Below, in pieces: positions 46,209 to 56,400 of a DNA stretch of 64,000 nt; the stretch's first letter is position 1, and every line of letters begins with the position of its first letter. The notes under the pieces were generated by a model that worked only from the letters and a program-made list of their open reading frames with translations, was not told the DNA's origin and did not search any database. The stretch is taken from positions 806,001 through 870,000 of the forward strand of contig JACSVZ010000025.1 of NCBI GenBank assembly GCA_014706295.1. Direction: 5' to 3'. The stretch comes from Lycocorax pyrrhopterus obiensis (lineage: Eukaryota > Chordata > Aves > Passeriformes > Paradisaeidae). The position numbers and the translations under genes are program-made.

Positions 46209-46710
46209 CTGGCTGTGTTTTCTCCCAGGGTGGACAATGGGCTGTGGGGAGCAGGGAATCCGGGACCCTGCAAACAGCCTGATCCTTTTAGCTGCTGGCA
46301 GCATGGAGCACCTCTCTCCCCCTCCAGATGTTCCCTGTGTTTATGGCTGCTGGAGCAAGAGCCTGAACTCTCTCATTAATGCGTTTCTCTCTCTCTTCCT
46401 CACATCGAAGCCAGAAGTCTCAGCTCCGAGGCTGCAGCTGGGAAGGAGCTGGGGTGAGGGGTGGGAGAGGGGAGGGAGGTGTGCGCCAGCCTCTCGTCCC
46501 GCTCAGCTCCCCCTCCGCTTCCCTCCCCCCGAATCCTCCCAAAATACACATGCCCCGCAAAAAGAAAAACACTGGCAGATTTTTTATTTCAGAAAGTAAA
46601 CACTTAGGCCATGGGGGTCTGGAGGTTATGGGAAAAGAGGAAACCATTGGGCTAATCAGGCCGGGACACACTTCCCCTGCTGAAATAAAGCAGAAATCGC
46701 TGCCTCGCAG
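46209..46710 (+). other. ETS1: ETS1 intron, unique sequence
   Basis: Nothing was recognised between the CR1 copy and the 70-bp minisatellite. Confidence 0.4.
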
Positions 46711-46995
46711 GGCGCCGCCGTGGTTAACCCTGGGGCTGCCAGTGCCATCCATGGAGCGTTTTCCCTCAATCCCTGGGATTTGGTGCCCATGGTTAACCCT
46801 GGGGCTGCCAGTGCCATCCATGGAGCGTTTTCCCTCAATCCCTGGGATCTGGTGCCCCGTGGTTAACCCTGGGGCTGCCAGTGCCATCCGTGGAGCGTTT
46901 TCCCTCAATCCCTGGGATCTGGTGCCCCGTGGTTAACCCTGGTGCTGCAGAGCCCTGGGAGCCCAGACCTGCCCACACATTTTCCCTCAATCCCA
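46711..46995. repeat. Minisatellite, 69-70 bp unit, three copies plus a partial fourth
   Basis: The repeat phase 'tggttaaccctggggctgcc' starts at 46721, 46790, 46860 and 46930. The first three units are almost identical and include 'ccatggagcgttttccctca'. The fourth diverges after 'ggtgctgc' but resumes 'ttttccctcaatccc'. The high identity implies a recent expansion. Confidence 0.95.
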
Positions 46996-48217
46996 GTTTT
47001 GTGGCCAGGGCGAGGCATGGGGCAGAAGGGAGCCAGTGCTCCGCAGCAGTCCTGTGGCCCTTTGGGAATGAGCCGCTGGGAATTTTGAGTAGGAAATGAA
47101 TTTTTTTCTCCGGTTTATGAGCCATCCTATAGAATTTCATCGTTATTCTTGCCTGAGAACTCGGCCTGCCGGCTGCAAAGCTCTGCAGAGAGGAAATCTC
47201 TCTCTGCTTGGATCAGCGGGATTTGGGCAATTTCTGCAGAGCTTTGAAAGGTTTTCAGAAAGCTCCTTTTTCCCGTCCTTGCCAGATTTGCATGAGGTGT
47301 ATGAATGATTAGATTGTGGATTCTTTGCTCGCAAACCGTCCAGGGAGGGATCCTTCCTGCTCTCTTTTACTCCTGTGTCTGTAGAGCACATGGAATATGG
47401 GATCTGGCCGGGAGATGGAAGACCCTTGGTGCTCCTACAGGACAAGGAATGGTCAGCCGAGGTGTGAGTGAGCCCAGGGGCCTTTGTGCCAACTTAAAGA
47501 GATCCCAGTTATCCTTCTCCGAGCCTGGCCTTGGACTTCCCAGCTCCTTTCCCATCCCGAGCTGAGCACTAGGAATGGATGTCGCTGCCAGGTCTCACAG
47601 CTTTTGCAGCTCTGTCTTTTTGGAAAGGCTGGATCTCTAAGCAGGAATGTTTGTAAGTGAATATCAGAGTCTGGGGGAATGGTTCCACCAGACCTTGTCC
47701 CAGGGATTGCTGACTCCCTTTGCCTCCTGCCAGGCTGGGATTGTCAGAGAACCCGAAGAGATTTTGCACCCAGGAACCCCAAATCTTATCCTGATGCCCA
47801 CACTGCTGCGGTCCCTGATGGAATTCACAGTGCCCTGAGCTGTCCCACAAGCCTGGAATCACTGAGCAGGACCCAAAAGCCAAAGCCAGCACGGAACAAT
47901 CTCGAGCCAAGGGAAAGTGATCTTTCCATCAGAGCCGGAGAAGGTTTTCCCTCAGCCCCGGGGGTGGTGAAAGGTGCCGTCACCGGTTCCTTGAGCCGTC
48001 AGCCCCGCTCTTGCGACATTCCCACCAGGAGGCAAATCCCAGATAGCCGTGATAGGGGAGCTGCAGACCTGCTGGGTCCCACCCTGCTATCTCAAGAATG
48101 CATTTGAACAGGAGCTGTTTCTGCAGCCTCTGGAGGTCGGGGCTTCAGATGGAAATCAAGCTCCAGAGACAGTCCCACGGGGCAAATTTCAGGAGTTTTG
48201 GAGTTGGTGTTCAGCTC
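46996..48217 (+). other. ETS1: ETS1 intron, unique sequence with an octamer site
   Basis: No exon or repeat was recognised. A perfect octamer ATTTGCAT occurs at 47286-47293, about 930 bp before the GATA/octamer group. Confidence 0.4.
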
Positions 48218-48274
48218 AGATAAGCCCTTGAGAGCACAGATACTTTATCTGAGCCTTATCTGAGCTATTTGCAT
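48218..48274. promoter_or_regulatory. Candidate lymphoid/haematopoietic enhancer core: three GATA sites and an octamer
   Basis: In 57 bp there are AGATAAG (48218-48224), TTATCT (48245-48250), CTTATCT (48255-48261) and a perfect octamer ATTTGCAT (48267-48274, the POU2F1/POU2F2 site). The GATA sites occur in both orientations. The position inside the ETS1 locus fits expression of ETS1 in T, B and NK cells. The function is inferred from the motifs. Confidence 0.45.
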
Positions 48275-48869
48275 CACTTCAGCCTGAGAAACTGCTGTCA
48301 GACGTTTGGGGGGGGGGGGTCAATTAGGATGGTCTGTCTGTTCCTTTAATTGTTATTTCCAACACAGAGACAATTCCATGAGGATGGGACTGTCCTGTGC
48401 CCCAGCACAGCTCCGGGAGTTCATCCAGGCTGGAGAGGGGAAGAGCAGGAGGAAGTGCCAGGCTTAAAGGACAGCATTAGGATGGACATTCCTTGAAAGC
48501 CCTGGAAGGGATTGCATCTCTCCGCTCTCCTTCTAAAATGGGGTAGAAATCAGCCCCTGCTGTTAATTGGGAATGGGAATGAATCCTCCTTTTCCGAGCA
48601 GAGCCAGGGCTGAGCTTTCTAAAGGAGCTCTCTGCACCTCATTTACCAGAACCTGCTTTGTGCCTCTTTCTCACCTTGCCTGGAGCTCCTGGGGGGAGTA
48701 CGGGGTCCCTGATCTCTTGCTGCTCTCCCAGATCCCTCTTCGCCCCAGCTTTGCAGCAATCAGCTGTTGGACTGGAGGGACCCCGCAGTGCAACCTCCTC
48801 TTCCCAGGGCGTGAGGGATTCATCCACCCGAGCTCCCAGTCCTGGTGACTCTTCCCAGCACCCATGGTC
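48275..48869 (+). other. ETS1: ETS1 intron with a G homopolymer
   Basis: A run of about 12 G residues lies at about 48308-48320. The rest is unique DNA with no recognised feature. Confidence 0.45.
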
Positions 48870-48990
48870 ATGGAATCAGAGAAACCCAGAATGGTTTGGG
48901 CTGGAGAACCTCAAAGCTCATCTTGTCCCCTGGTCAGGGACACCTTCCACTGGGCCAGGCTGCTCCAAGCCCTGTCCAGCCTGGACCTGA
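48870..48990 (-). mobile_element. CR1 LINE 3' fragment
   Basis: Minus-strand copy, with 'aacccagaatggtttgggct', 'cagggacaccttccactggg' and 'caagccctgtccagcctgga'. It is 5'-truncated within the usual hotspot. Confidence 0.92.
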
Positions 48991-49854
48991 GGCTTTTTAT
49001 GGGAGAAGGGTTCTCAGGGATGAGATCTGGGAGACCAGGCTGAGTCTTACCACTGGGGTTTTGGAAGACCTTGGCTCCATCACTTACCAGAAAGTCTTTA
49101 GGCATCCAAACCCCACTGCCTTCCACTGGAGTGAGATCCCTAAATCCCCGCAGCCGCTCCCGTGAGCCCCTGCACAGCCGTTTCTCACGTTGGAGATGCA
49201 GATGATTAATTCAGTGCACATTTTATGGCCGTGCTTAATTCAGCGAGGTCAGGAGAGTGGCTGGGGTCCCTGGAGAGCGGGGCTGTGCGAGTGCTTCGGA
49301 TTACGCACAGAAAGAGACGTCTGAAGTGATCCTTGGCTGCCGGCGAGGCCGGCCCCGGAGCTGCCTCCAGCCTCCCCAGCACGTGCTGGACTTTCCCAGC
49401 CCTCCGGATGGACCTTCCCCCATGGGCTTTGGGATCAATAGGCTTTGGAAAAGCTGCACTGGGTCAGTTGTTGGCTGTTTGACCAGAGCTGGGAGGTGGC
49501 TCCTCTCTGTGCAGCGGGTCCTGGGAGGGACGGGCAGGGCTAACGAGGGCCTGCGTGTGCTGCGATGAGGGTTTCCCTGTGGGACGGTCACGGGACACTC
49601 TCGCCAGTCTCCAAGTGGCTTCAGCGAGGTGTGGGAACAGCTTGGGATGGAAGATGGCATTTGCACGTGGGCTCATTTTCAGCTTTAGGCTCACCAAAGG
49701 AGCTTCTCCATGCTCTGGGAGCCGCTTTGGAGACCTCTGATCCCCTCTTAGAGCCAGGGCTTCTCTTGATGTTTTTCCTTCCCCTGTGATGCTTCAAGGG
49801 CAGGTTGGGATGCAAAGCTGGGATCTCCACAAATCCCTGTCAGGAGGGTGGAGC

Positions 49855-49985
49855 CCAGTGGGGGTTGGTCTTTTCTCATGGCTAACAAGGGACTGGACAA
49901 GGGAAAACAGCCTCAGGTTGTGCCAGGGTTGGGTGTTTAGGAGAAATGGAGAAAAGAAACTGCTCCACTGAAGGAGAGATTTGAT
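49855..49985 (+). mobile_element. CR1 LINE fragment
   Basis: Sense-strand remnant recognised by 'cttttctcatggctaacaag', 'ggactggacaagggaaaaca' and 'gcctcaggttgtgccagggt'. It ends before the usual 3' tail, so it is truncated at both ends. Confidence 0.75.
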
Positions 49986-52900
49986 TTCTAAGGAAATCCA
50001 GCCCAAACTCCTTCTCCTTAAGTCAGCAGCAGTTCTTTTCCAGGAGTCAGGAATGCCTTTGTCCCTGGTCTGTGTGATTCACTCTCCACATCTGAGGTTC
50101 AGGCGGGGCCAGGGGGCTCTTGCTTTGGTCAAGCTGATGTCAGCACTGAGGTAGAAAAGGAAAAAAGGAAGAGATGCCCCAAGGGAGCCTGTTCATGGAA
50201 AAATTCTAATTTGGTCAGTTCCAGGCATCTTGCAGAAAAGTCTGCGCTTGGGAGATTTCAACCCAGTTTTCCAGGCTCCAGAGACAGGACTAATTCTGGA
50301 AGGCAGTGATGGAATAAAGCTGGCATCTCCTACTGCCCTGGACCAGCTCCTCACCAAGAGCAGCCTTGGGGTATCTGAGACATCTGCAGAGGTGTCCAGA
50401 GCTCTGCTTTGCATGCAGCCCCTGCCTGACCCCAGGAGAGCAGAGGCCTCCCGTGTCCAGCAGCTCTGGCAGTGTTTCCATCCAGGCAAACAGCCACGCC
50501 GTGGAAGTGGGAGCAGTTTTCCTTGCTCTGCACTAATCAGACTGACAGAATAACGAGGCAGCCCAGTAGCTTTGCTTCGCCTTCCCCTTGCGCCGAGTCC
50601 CAGGCTGGGTGTCAGCTCAGTCCCCATATCTTGAGGAAAAACCTCTCTTTTTTTCCACTTTTCTCCTTGTTGCTGCCAAAAGTGACAGATTTTTGGGCGG
50701 AAATCATCAATATTTTGTCAAAACCAAATCCAAATATTTCCAGCCAAACCTCAGCATTTTCTGGTGCTGATGCAAAAACAAATCTCCGTGGGAAATGCCA
50801 GCAGGGAAAGCAGATGGAGCGATGGGCTGGGGCGTTCTGCTGTCCTGGCTCTCTGGCTGGGATGTGTGGCCGAGGGGCTGCGAGGCACAGGGTGGTTGAA
50901 CCCGAGAGCTAAATTTGGGCTGCTCTGTGTTTATTCAGTGTAAACAGCCGTGCTCTGCTGACCTGCACAAGCGGCCCGGCCTGAGCAGCTCATCCCATAG
51001 AGTCTGGAGCGCAGCAAGCACCGAAATTCCCTCCCTGCTGTCCAGGAGCAGGACGTGCTCTCTCACCCCAGCCACACTCTGAGCTCAGGGAATGATTTTA
51101 GGGGCTTCCCCCTCCTGCTGCTGCCTGGCTGGGGTCACCCTGCCCTTCTCCCCCCACAGTTGCCCCTGCCTTTAGCAGAGCCATACTTCCATAACCATTC
51201 CTCCTCCCAAATCCCTGCCCGGAGGCCTCACCGCTCCAGCAGCACTGGATCACGGTGGGAGGACTTTCCCCTCCACACCCACCTGAAATCAGGGGCTTTG
51301 GGGCTCTCCCACGCCCGCCAAGAGCACCTCGCCCTGGCTGGCCATCGCTGCCGCTCCTCACTTCATTAGCACCAGGGATGTTTATAAATGGCAGGATAAT
51401 ATTTTTCGTTTCCAGTTTGGGTTTCCAGGGCAGCCACTTTCTGAAGCACTTAGGAAGTTTAGAGAAGACGAGGTTATATAAACGGTTTTTCCCCCCTGGG
51501 CCCTTATTAATCAAGTGCCTGTGGAGCCATTCCCAGAGCTTTGGGATTGAGGGCACTGGCTGGGTGAGGGGAGGCAGCTTTTTCTTGGCTCCTGCCCTTT
51601 ATTTGGGAGTTAGGGATGAATGGAGCTCTCAGACCTGGCTGTGGGGTTTGAGGGCTGAGGAGGCTGCTCCTGGGTTGTGTTAAGCTGGGTTTGGGGCTGG
51701 GCTCTTGTGCAGCCCTTCTGGGCCTTCGTGTGAGCCATGGCACATCTTTTAAGGATGTTTTTCCTGGCCCTGTGGATGCATCCCTGTAAAATTTGGTTAT
51801 TTGGTGTAAAACCTTTGCATTTCCTGAGTGCGGGGTAAATCTGGTTTCAACAATGACGTGCATCGAGTTGATCCCTGTGCTTCTCCAGTGAAACCCCATG
51901 GATGTGCACATACACTGATTAATAATTCCCTGATGCATTCCTAAGGCTCCCCAGCTTTTCCCACCCAAGCTCCACCAGCAGCTGCTCCCCAGGCTGGGTT
52001 TGGAAAATAGGAGCCAGCTTTGGTTCCCATTAGAACCAAACCAAGCTCTGCCTCCTCCTCCTCCTCTGTGTCCTTCCTCCCACTGCCTCCCCCCCACAAG
52101 GGACGAGGAATAGGGATTTTCTGTTTTCCTTGGGTGGATGGAGCTCTGCAGCAGCAGCAGGTCCAGCTGCTTCCAGCCTGGAGCCGCAGGTCCACAGGAA
52201 ATCAGCTCATTAATCTGCTGCCCCACCTTCCCAGTCCTCCAGCCAGGCTCCCTCGGTGTGAAAACGATGATTGAAATAGCCGGAGGGGGGAAATGATGAT
52301 TTAAAGGGGATATTTGCAACTATTGCTGGCTGGGGCCTTGACAGAAGGCAACTGAATTTCTTCCGGGTCTTGGGAGCGTGTGGGGAAAGGTGCTGAACAT
52401 CTGGAGTGATTTAGGGGTTCTGGGCTGTTGTGCTGGAGCTCAGCCCGAGGAACTGGGCTGGGATGGGGAGAAAATCCTCCTGAGGCTTTGGGGTCGAGCT
52501 GGTGCAGGCTGGGTGTTCAGAAGGTCCATGTCCACCTCCCCCAGGGATCGATGAGGGGTTGTGGTGGCCCCGTCCACTCCGAAATGTGACATGCCAGGAC
52601 ATTTTAGGCAGCCCTGGGGTGTTTGATTCATCATCTGAGTGGATTTTCTTCCCTTCCCAGAACTCTTTTTCAGATTGGAAGGAAACCCCAAGCCCCAGAG
52701 GTTGTTTTGTTTCATCTCACAGAGCACAAATTGGCCTTCCCAGCCTCCCTTTTGCCTCATCCTCATCCGAGACTTTCCCCTCCCACAGAATCCTCCTCGA
52801 AGAGGTGAACTAACTGGGTGAAAAGAGCTTGTTAACAAATTACTTTTAATAGGCCTTTTTTTTTTTTTCCATTTTGTGATTCCTTCCCATATTAAAAGTG

Positions 52901-53216
52901 CAAAAATAGAAAGTTTTAGCTCTGGTTGAATGACACAACATTTTCCTTGTTTATTTTCTTTTCACTGCTTTAACCCAACGAGAAGTGTGGGAAAAATAGA
53001 AAAAAAACCCTACAGCAAACTGGTCTGTATCAGCCAGGAACGTATTTGGAACAAATATTTGCATCTGATTTTTTCAAAGCATGAAAAATAATAAATAAAT
53101 CATCTGTTTTCACGACTTTTGCTGCAGGCAGTTGGGAGGTTGGGATAGGGAAGCAGAGTGTGCTGAGCCCTCCTGGATCTCAGGATCTTTGTTCGACAGC
53201 TTCCTGAAGATGGGAT
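49986..53216 (+). other. ETS1: ETS1 intron, unique sequence
   Basis: About 3.2 kb without recognised exons or LINE copies. An AT-rich unique segment at 52820-53100 (T-run, TATTTGCATC octamer near 53058, AATAAATAAATC) may be conserved non-coding DNA. Confidence 0.45.
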
Positions 53217-53450
53217 GAGGGGGAATGGCTTCAGAATGGAAGAGGGTGGGTTTAATGGGATATTGGGAAGGAATTAATCCCTGTGAGGGTGGGGAGGCCC
53301 TGGCACAGAGAAGCTGTGGCTGCCCCGTCCCTGGCAGTGTCCAAAGCCAGGTTGGACGGGGCTTGGAGCAGCCTGGGACAGCGGAAGGTGTCCCTGCCCA
53401 CGGCAGGGGTGGCACTGGATGAGTTTTAAGGTGCCTTAAACCCCCTGAAA
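53217..53450 (+). mobile_element. CR1 LINE 3' fragment
   Basis: Sense copy, with 'gggatattgggaaggaatta', 'gtgagggtggggaggccctg' and 'gcggaaggtgtccctgccca'. The tail is diverged ('aaaccccctgaaatca'). Confidence 0.93.
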
Positions 53451-56400
53451 TCACCCGTGGCTGTCGCGGGGTGACCGTGTCCCCTCCGGAGCCGCAATTC
53501 CCTGCCCAGCAGCTGTTCCCATTCACACCCGCAAGGATTTAGGACCTTGGGCGAGCTAATCAGGAGCCGCTCCTGGGGAGAGAGGCGTGTTATTTAATTA
53601 GCCGCACAATGGGCTGGCTGGGAGGCACGTGGTGGCTCTGATGGCAGCGGATAGATGTCCTTTTAGCCGGGCTAATTGTTGGGAAATAGCGGGCGCTTTG
53701 TTCAGCCCCAGCGTGGGCTCTGTGATCTCGCAGAGCCCGGGGGCTGCCCCGCTTATAATTTTAGACAGATCCATTCAAGCCTGGCCTGCAGCGCGGGGCC
53801 GAACAAGCCGGGCATTGTTGCCGAGCCAGAAGCGGCGGCCAAGAAAACCACCCCGAAAAACCCAAACACGTGTAGGGAGGAATATTTCCCTGGCGCTTGT
53901 TCGCTGCCAGGCCAGGTTGCCAAGCGCAGACAATTGCGGGAGAGGAGGTTTTTCCTCTTTGAGCCGCGTTTGCAGGCGGATCCCTCATCCCAGGGGTGAT
54001 GCTGGGGGCGTCTCTGCTGGCAGAGCCTCTCTGGGCAGGGCAGTTCCAGGGCTGTGGGTCTCATCCTGGAATTTCCGTGCTCTGGGATAATCGTGCCCAT
54101 CCCTGAATTTTCTCTCCAGACTGGATGTGTGCACCTGCCACCTCACGGCCGTGGCAGGGCAGTGGTTTGGGATGGAGGGACCTTGGCTGTTGGATCTTTG
54201 TTGTTTCTGCCTCCCCGGGTCCTGTGCAACCAGGGATGGAAATCCCAGCTCTCTTTCCTGAGCTTTCCCCTCAAATCTCTCTCTGGAGAGACCTCATCAC
54301 GGTTCCCAACCCCTGAGCTTTTCCTTGGGGACTGCTGAACTCCCAGCTCCTTGGGAAGGGAGAAAGTGTCATCAAAAAAAGGGATGGAGGCACAAAGGTG
54401 GAAATATCGACCAGGAATTAAACTTCCATCACTTGAACCCCTCCGTCCTGGCCCCGGTGTTAACCGGGGGGTCACTGCAGTCCTGTAGTTTGTTTTCCTG
54501 GGCTGGTCACTTCCAGCTGGCTGCGAGCATGGGATTCTCCCGGTGGCTGCCACTTCTCGGGCTGTGCATTCTCTACCAAAGCTTGGAGCCAGACTGACCT
54601 TTCCTGGGAGGCGCTTGTGTGGCTCTTGGACCTTGCTAAAGTGAAATGTGGCTGTCCCTCGGTGCTTGGGGAAGCACTGGGTGCTGTTTTGGTGGCGGTG
54701 GGTTTTTGGAAGATGGGAAGGGCAGAGAAGCGTCAGTGATCACAGCCTGGCTGTCAGGAGACCGTTTATGAGCAATGATCCCTTTGCCTCTCCTTCGTAA
54801 TCCCTCCGTGTCCCCCAGGGAAGGGAATTTCAAGGGCTGCCAGGGATCAGGTCAGTAAGGAGAGACTGGTGAATGCCAAAAGTGCAGCCACGAGCCGTGC
54901 TGCTTAAACCTGAGCTGGCTGCTTTGTTGGTGCTCTGAAGGAGAGAGATCTGAGGCCAGAGAGATCCGAGCAAAGGTGAGAGAGGGGTCCTGCAGGTGAG
55001 GATTGATGTGTATCAGCTGCACGTGCCCGGTGTGATTGTGAATATCGGGAGTTCGACAGCAGAACCCCTCAGGGTGTGTTTACCAAGAGCGCGGTGCTGT
55101 GACTTGAGGGGAGAGGGAAAATGTCCGGAGAGCAAACAGTGCTGCAGAGCAGCTTACGAGGGTTTTCCATCCAGCAGCGACACGAGTGAGTGTCCGCACG
55201 CCCGCCAACGAAATTCCCGTCAGGGTGGCACTGCTGGAGCCCAGAGCAGCTCCTCAGGGGCGGGATCAGCACCTCTGGGAGGCACTTGGAGCTTCTCGGG
55301 CAGCTCATGAGGCTTGCTCGGGGTCCCTCGGCGTGTGACGGGGCTGTGGCTCTGCGTGCCGAGCCCTGACCCCCGCTGGCCACAAAGCGGCTTTTGTGAG
55401 CCCTCCCCGCCGGGACTTAATGAGAGCAGGAGCCGTGGAGGCTCGGAGCCCGGGGACAGGCGGTCACAGGAGGGCATTGTGGCAGCGATGGCCCGGGGCT
55501 GGGCCGGCCCGGGGCTGGAGATCCCAGCGGGAACTCTGCCCTGGCTGGGGGACTTTCCGTGCCTCCAGCCCCACAGCGAGGGCACCCCAGGGGCCACATG
55601 TGGGGCACGGTCAGCACCTCCGGGACCCCGGCACTGGGTCTGGGAGCGGCCCGGCTGCCACAGCCCGCCCGGGGGCACACGCAGGATGTGCCACTAACGA
55701 GCTCTGCTTCCCTGCCCGGGCCAAAAACGGGAGGCTGGAGTCAGCAGGGCTAATCCAGCCTCCTCTTACCAAAATACTCCAATGCTTCCCAGCTATTACG
55801 GCTCTTGAAAGAATTTCTCGTATCATTTTAAATTCCAGGAAAGGTATCTCCCAGGGGAACGGCCGTGGCGGCTGCCTGCTCTTTCCTCTCATTGCACAGG
55901 GCCACCTCCACACCCAGGGCCACCTCCCTGCTCTTTCCTTTCTTGGAGTGGTGGCCGCTGCTCCTTCCAACAATGTCCCCGTTAAGATAAATCCTTTCAT
56001 GTCTCCGTTTCTCCCTGGAATTGCAGGACAGTTTTTTGGTTTGGTTTTTTTTTTTCTCTCCCCTTTGCTCCTGATTTTTGTCCCATGCCCTCTGGATATT
56101 GTTTACTTGACAAAACATCAAACCCAATCCCTGACCGCTCACGGTCATTAAAAATCCCATGGCAGTTTTGGGGAAGGCTCCAATTTGGCTAATTACGCTC
56201 TGCCATAAATATCCCCCTGCAGTTTTAATTGGATATGGTGTTCTTCATTTCCTGGCCATTACAGCTGGGTGGATGCTCCACGTTATTCCGTGGCCATTGT
56301 ATTTCACCCCATGTTCTGGTAGCAGCAGTGCTCGGAAAAGCTCCTTCTCCAGACCAGAAGTCACACCTAATTCTGCTGGGATGAGAATGGGGAAATGCGA

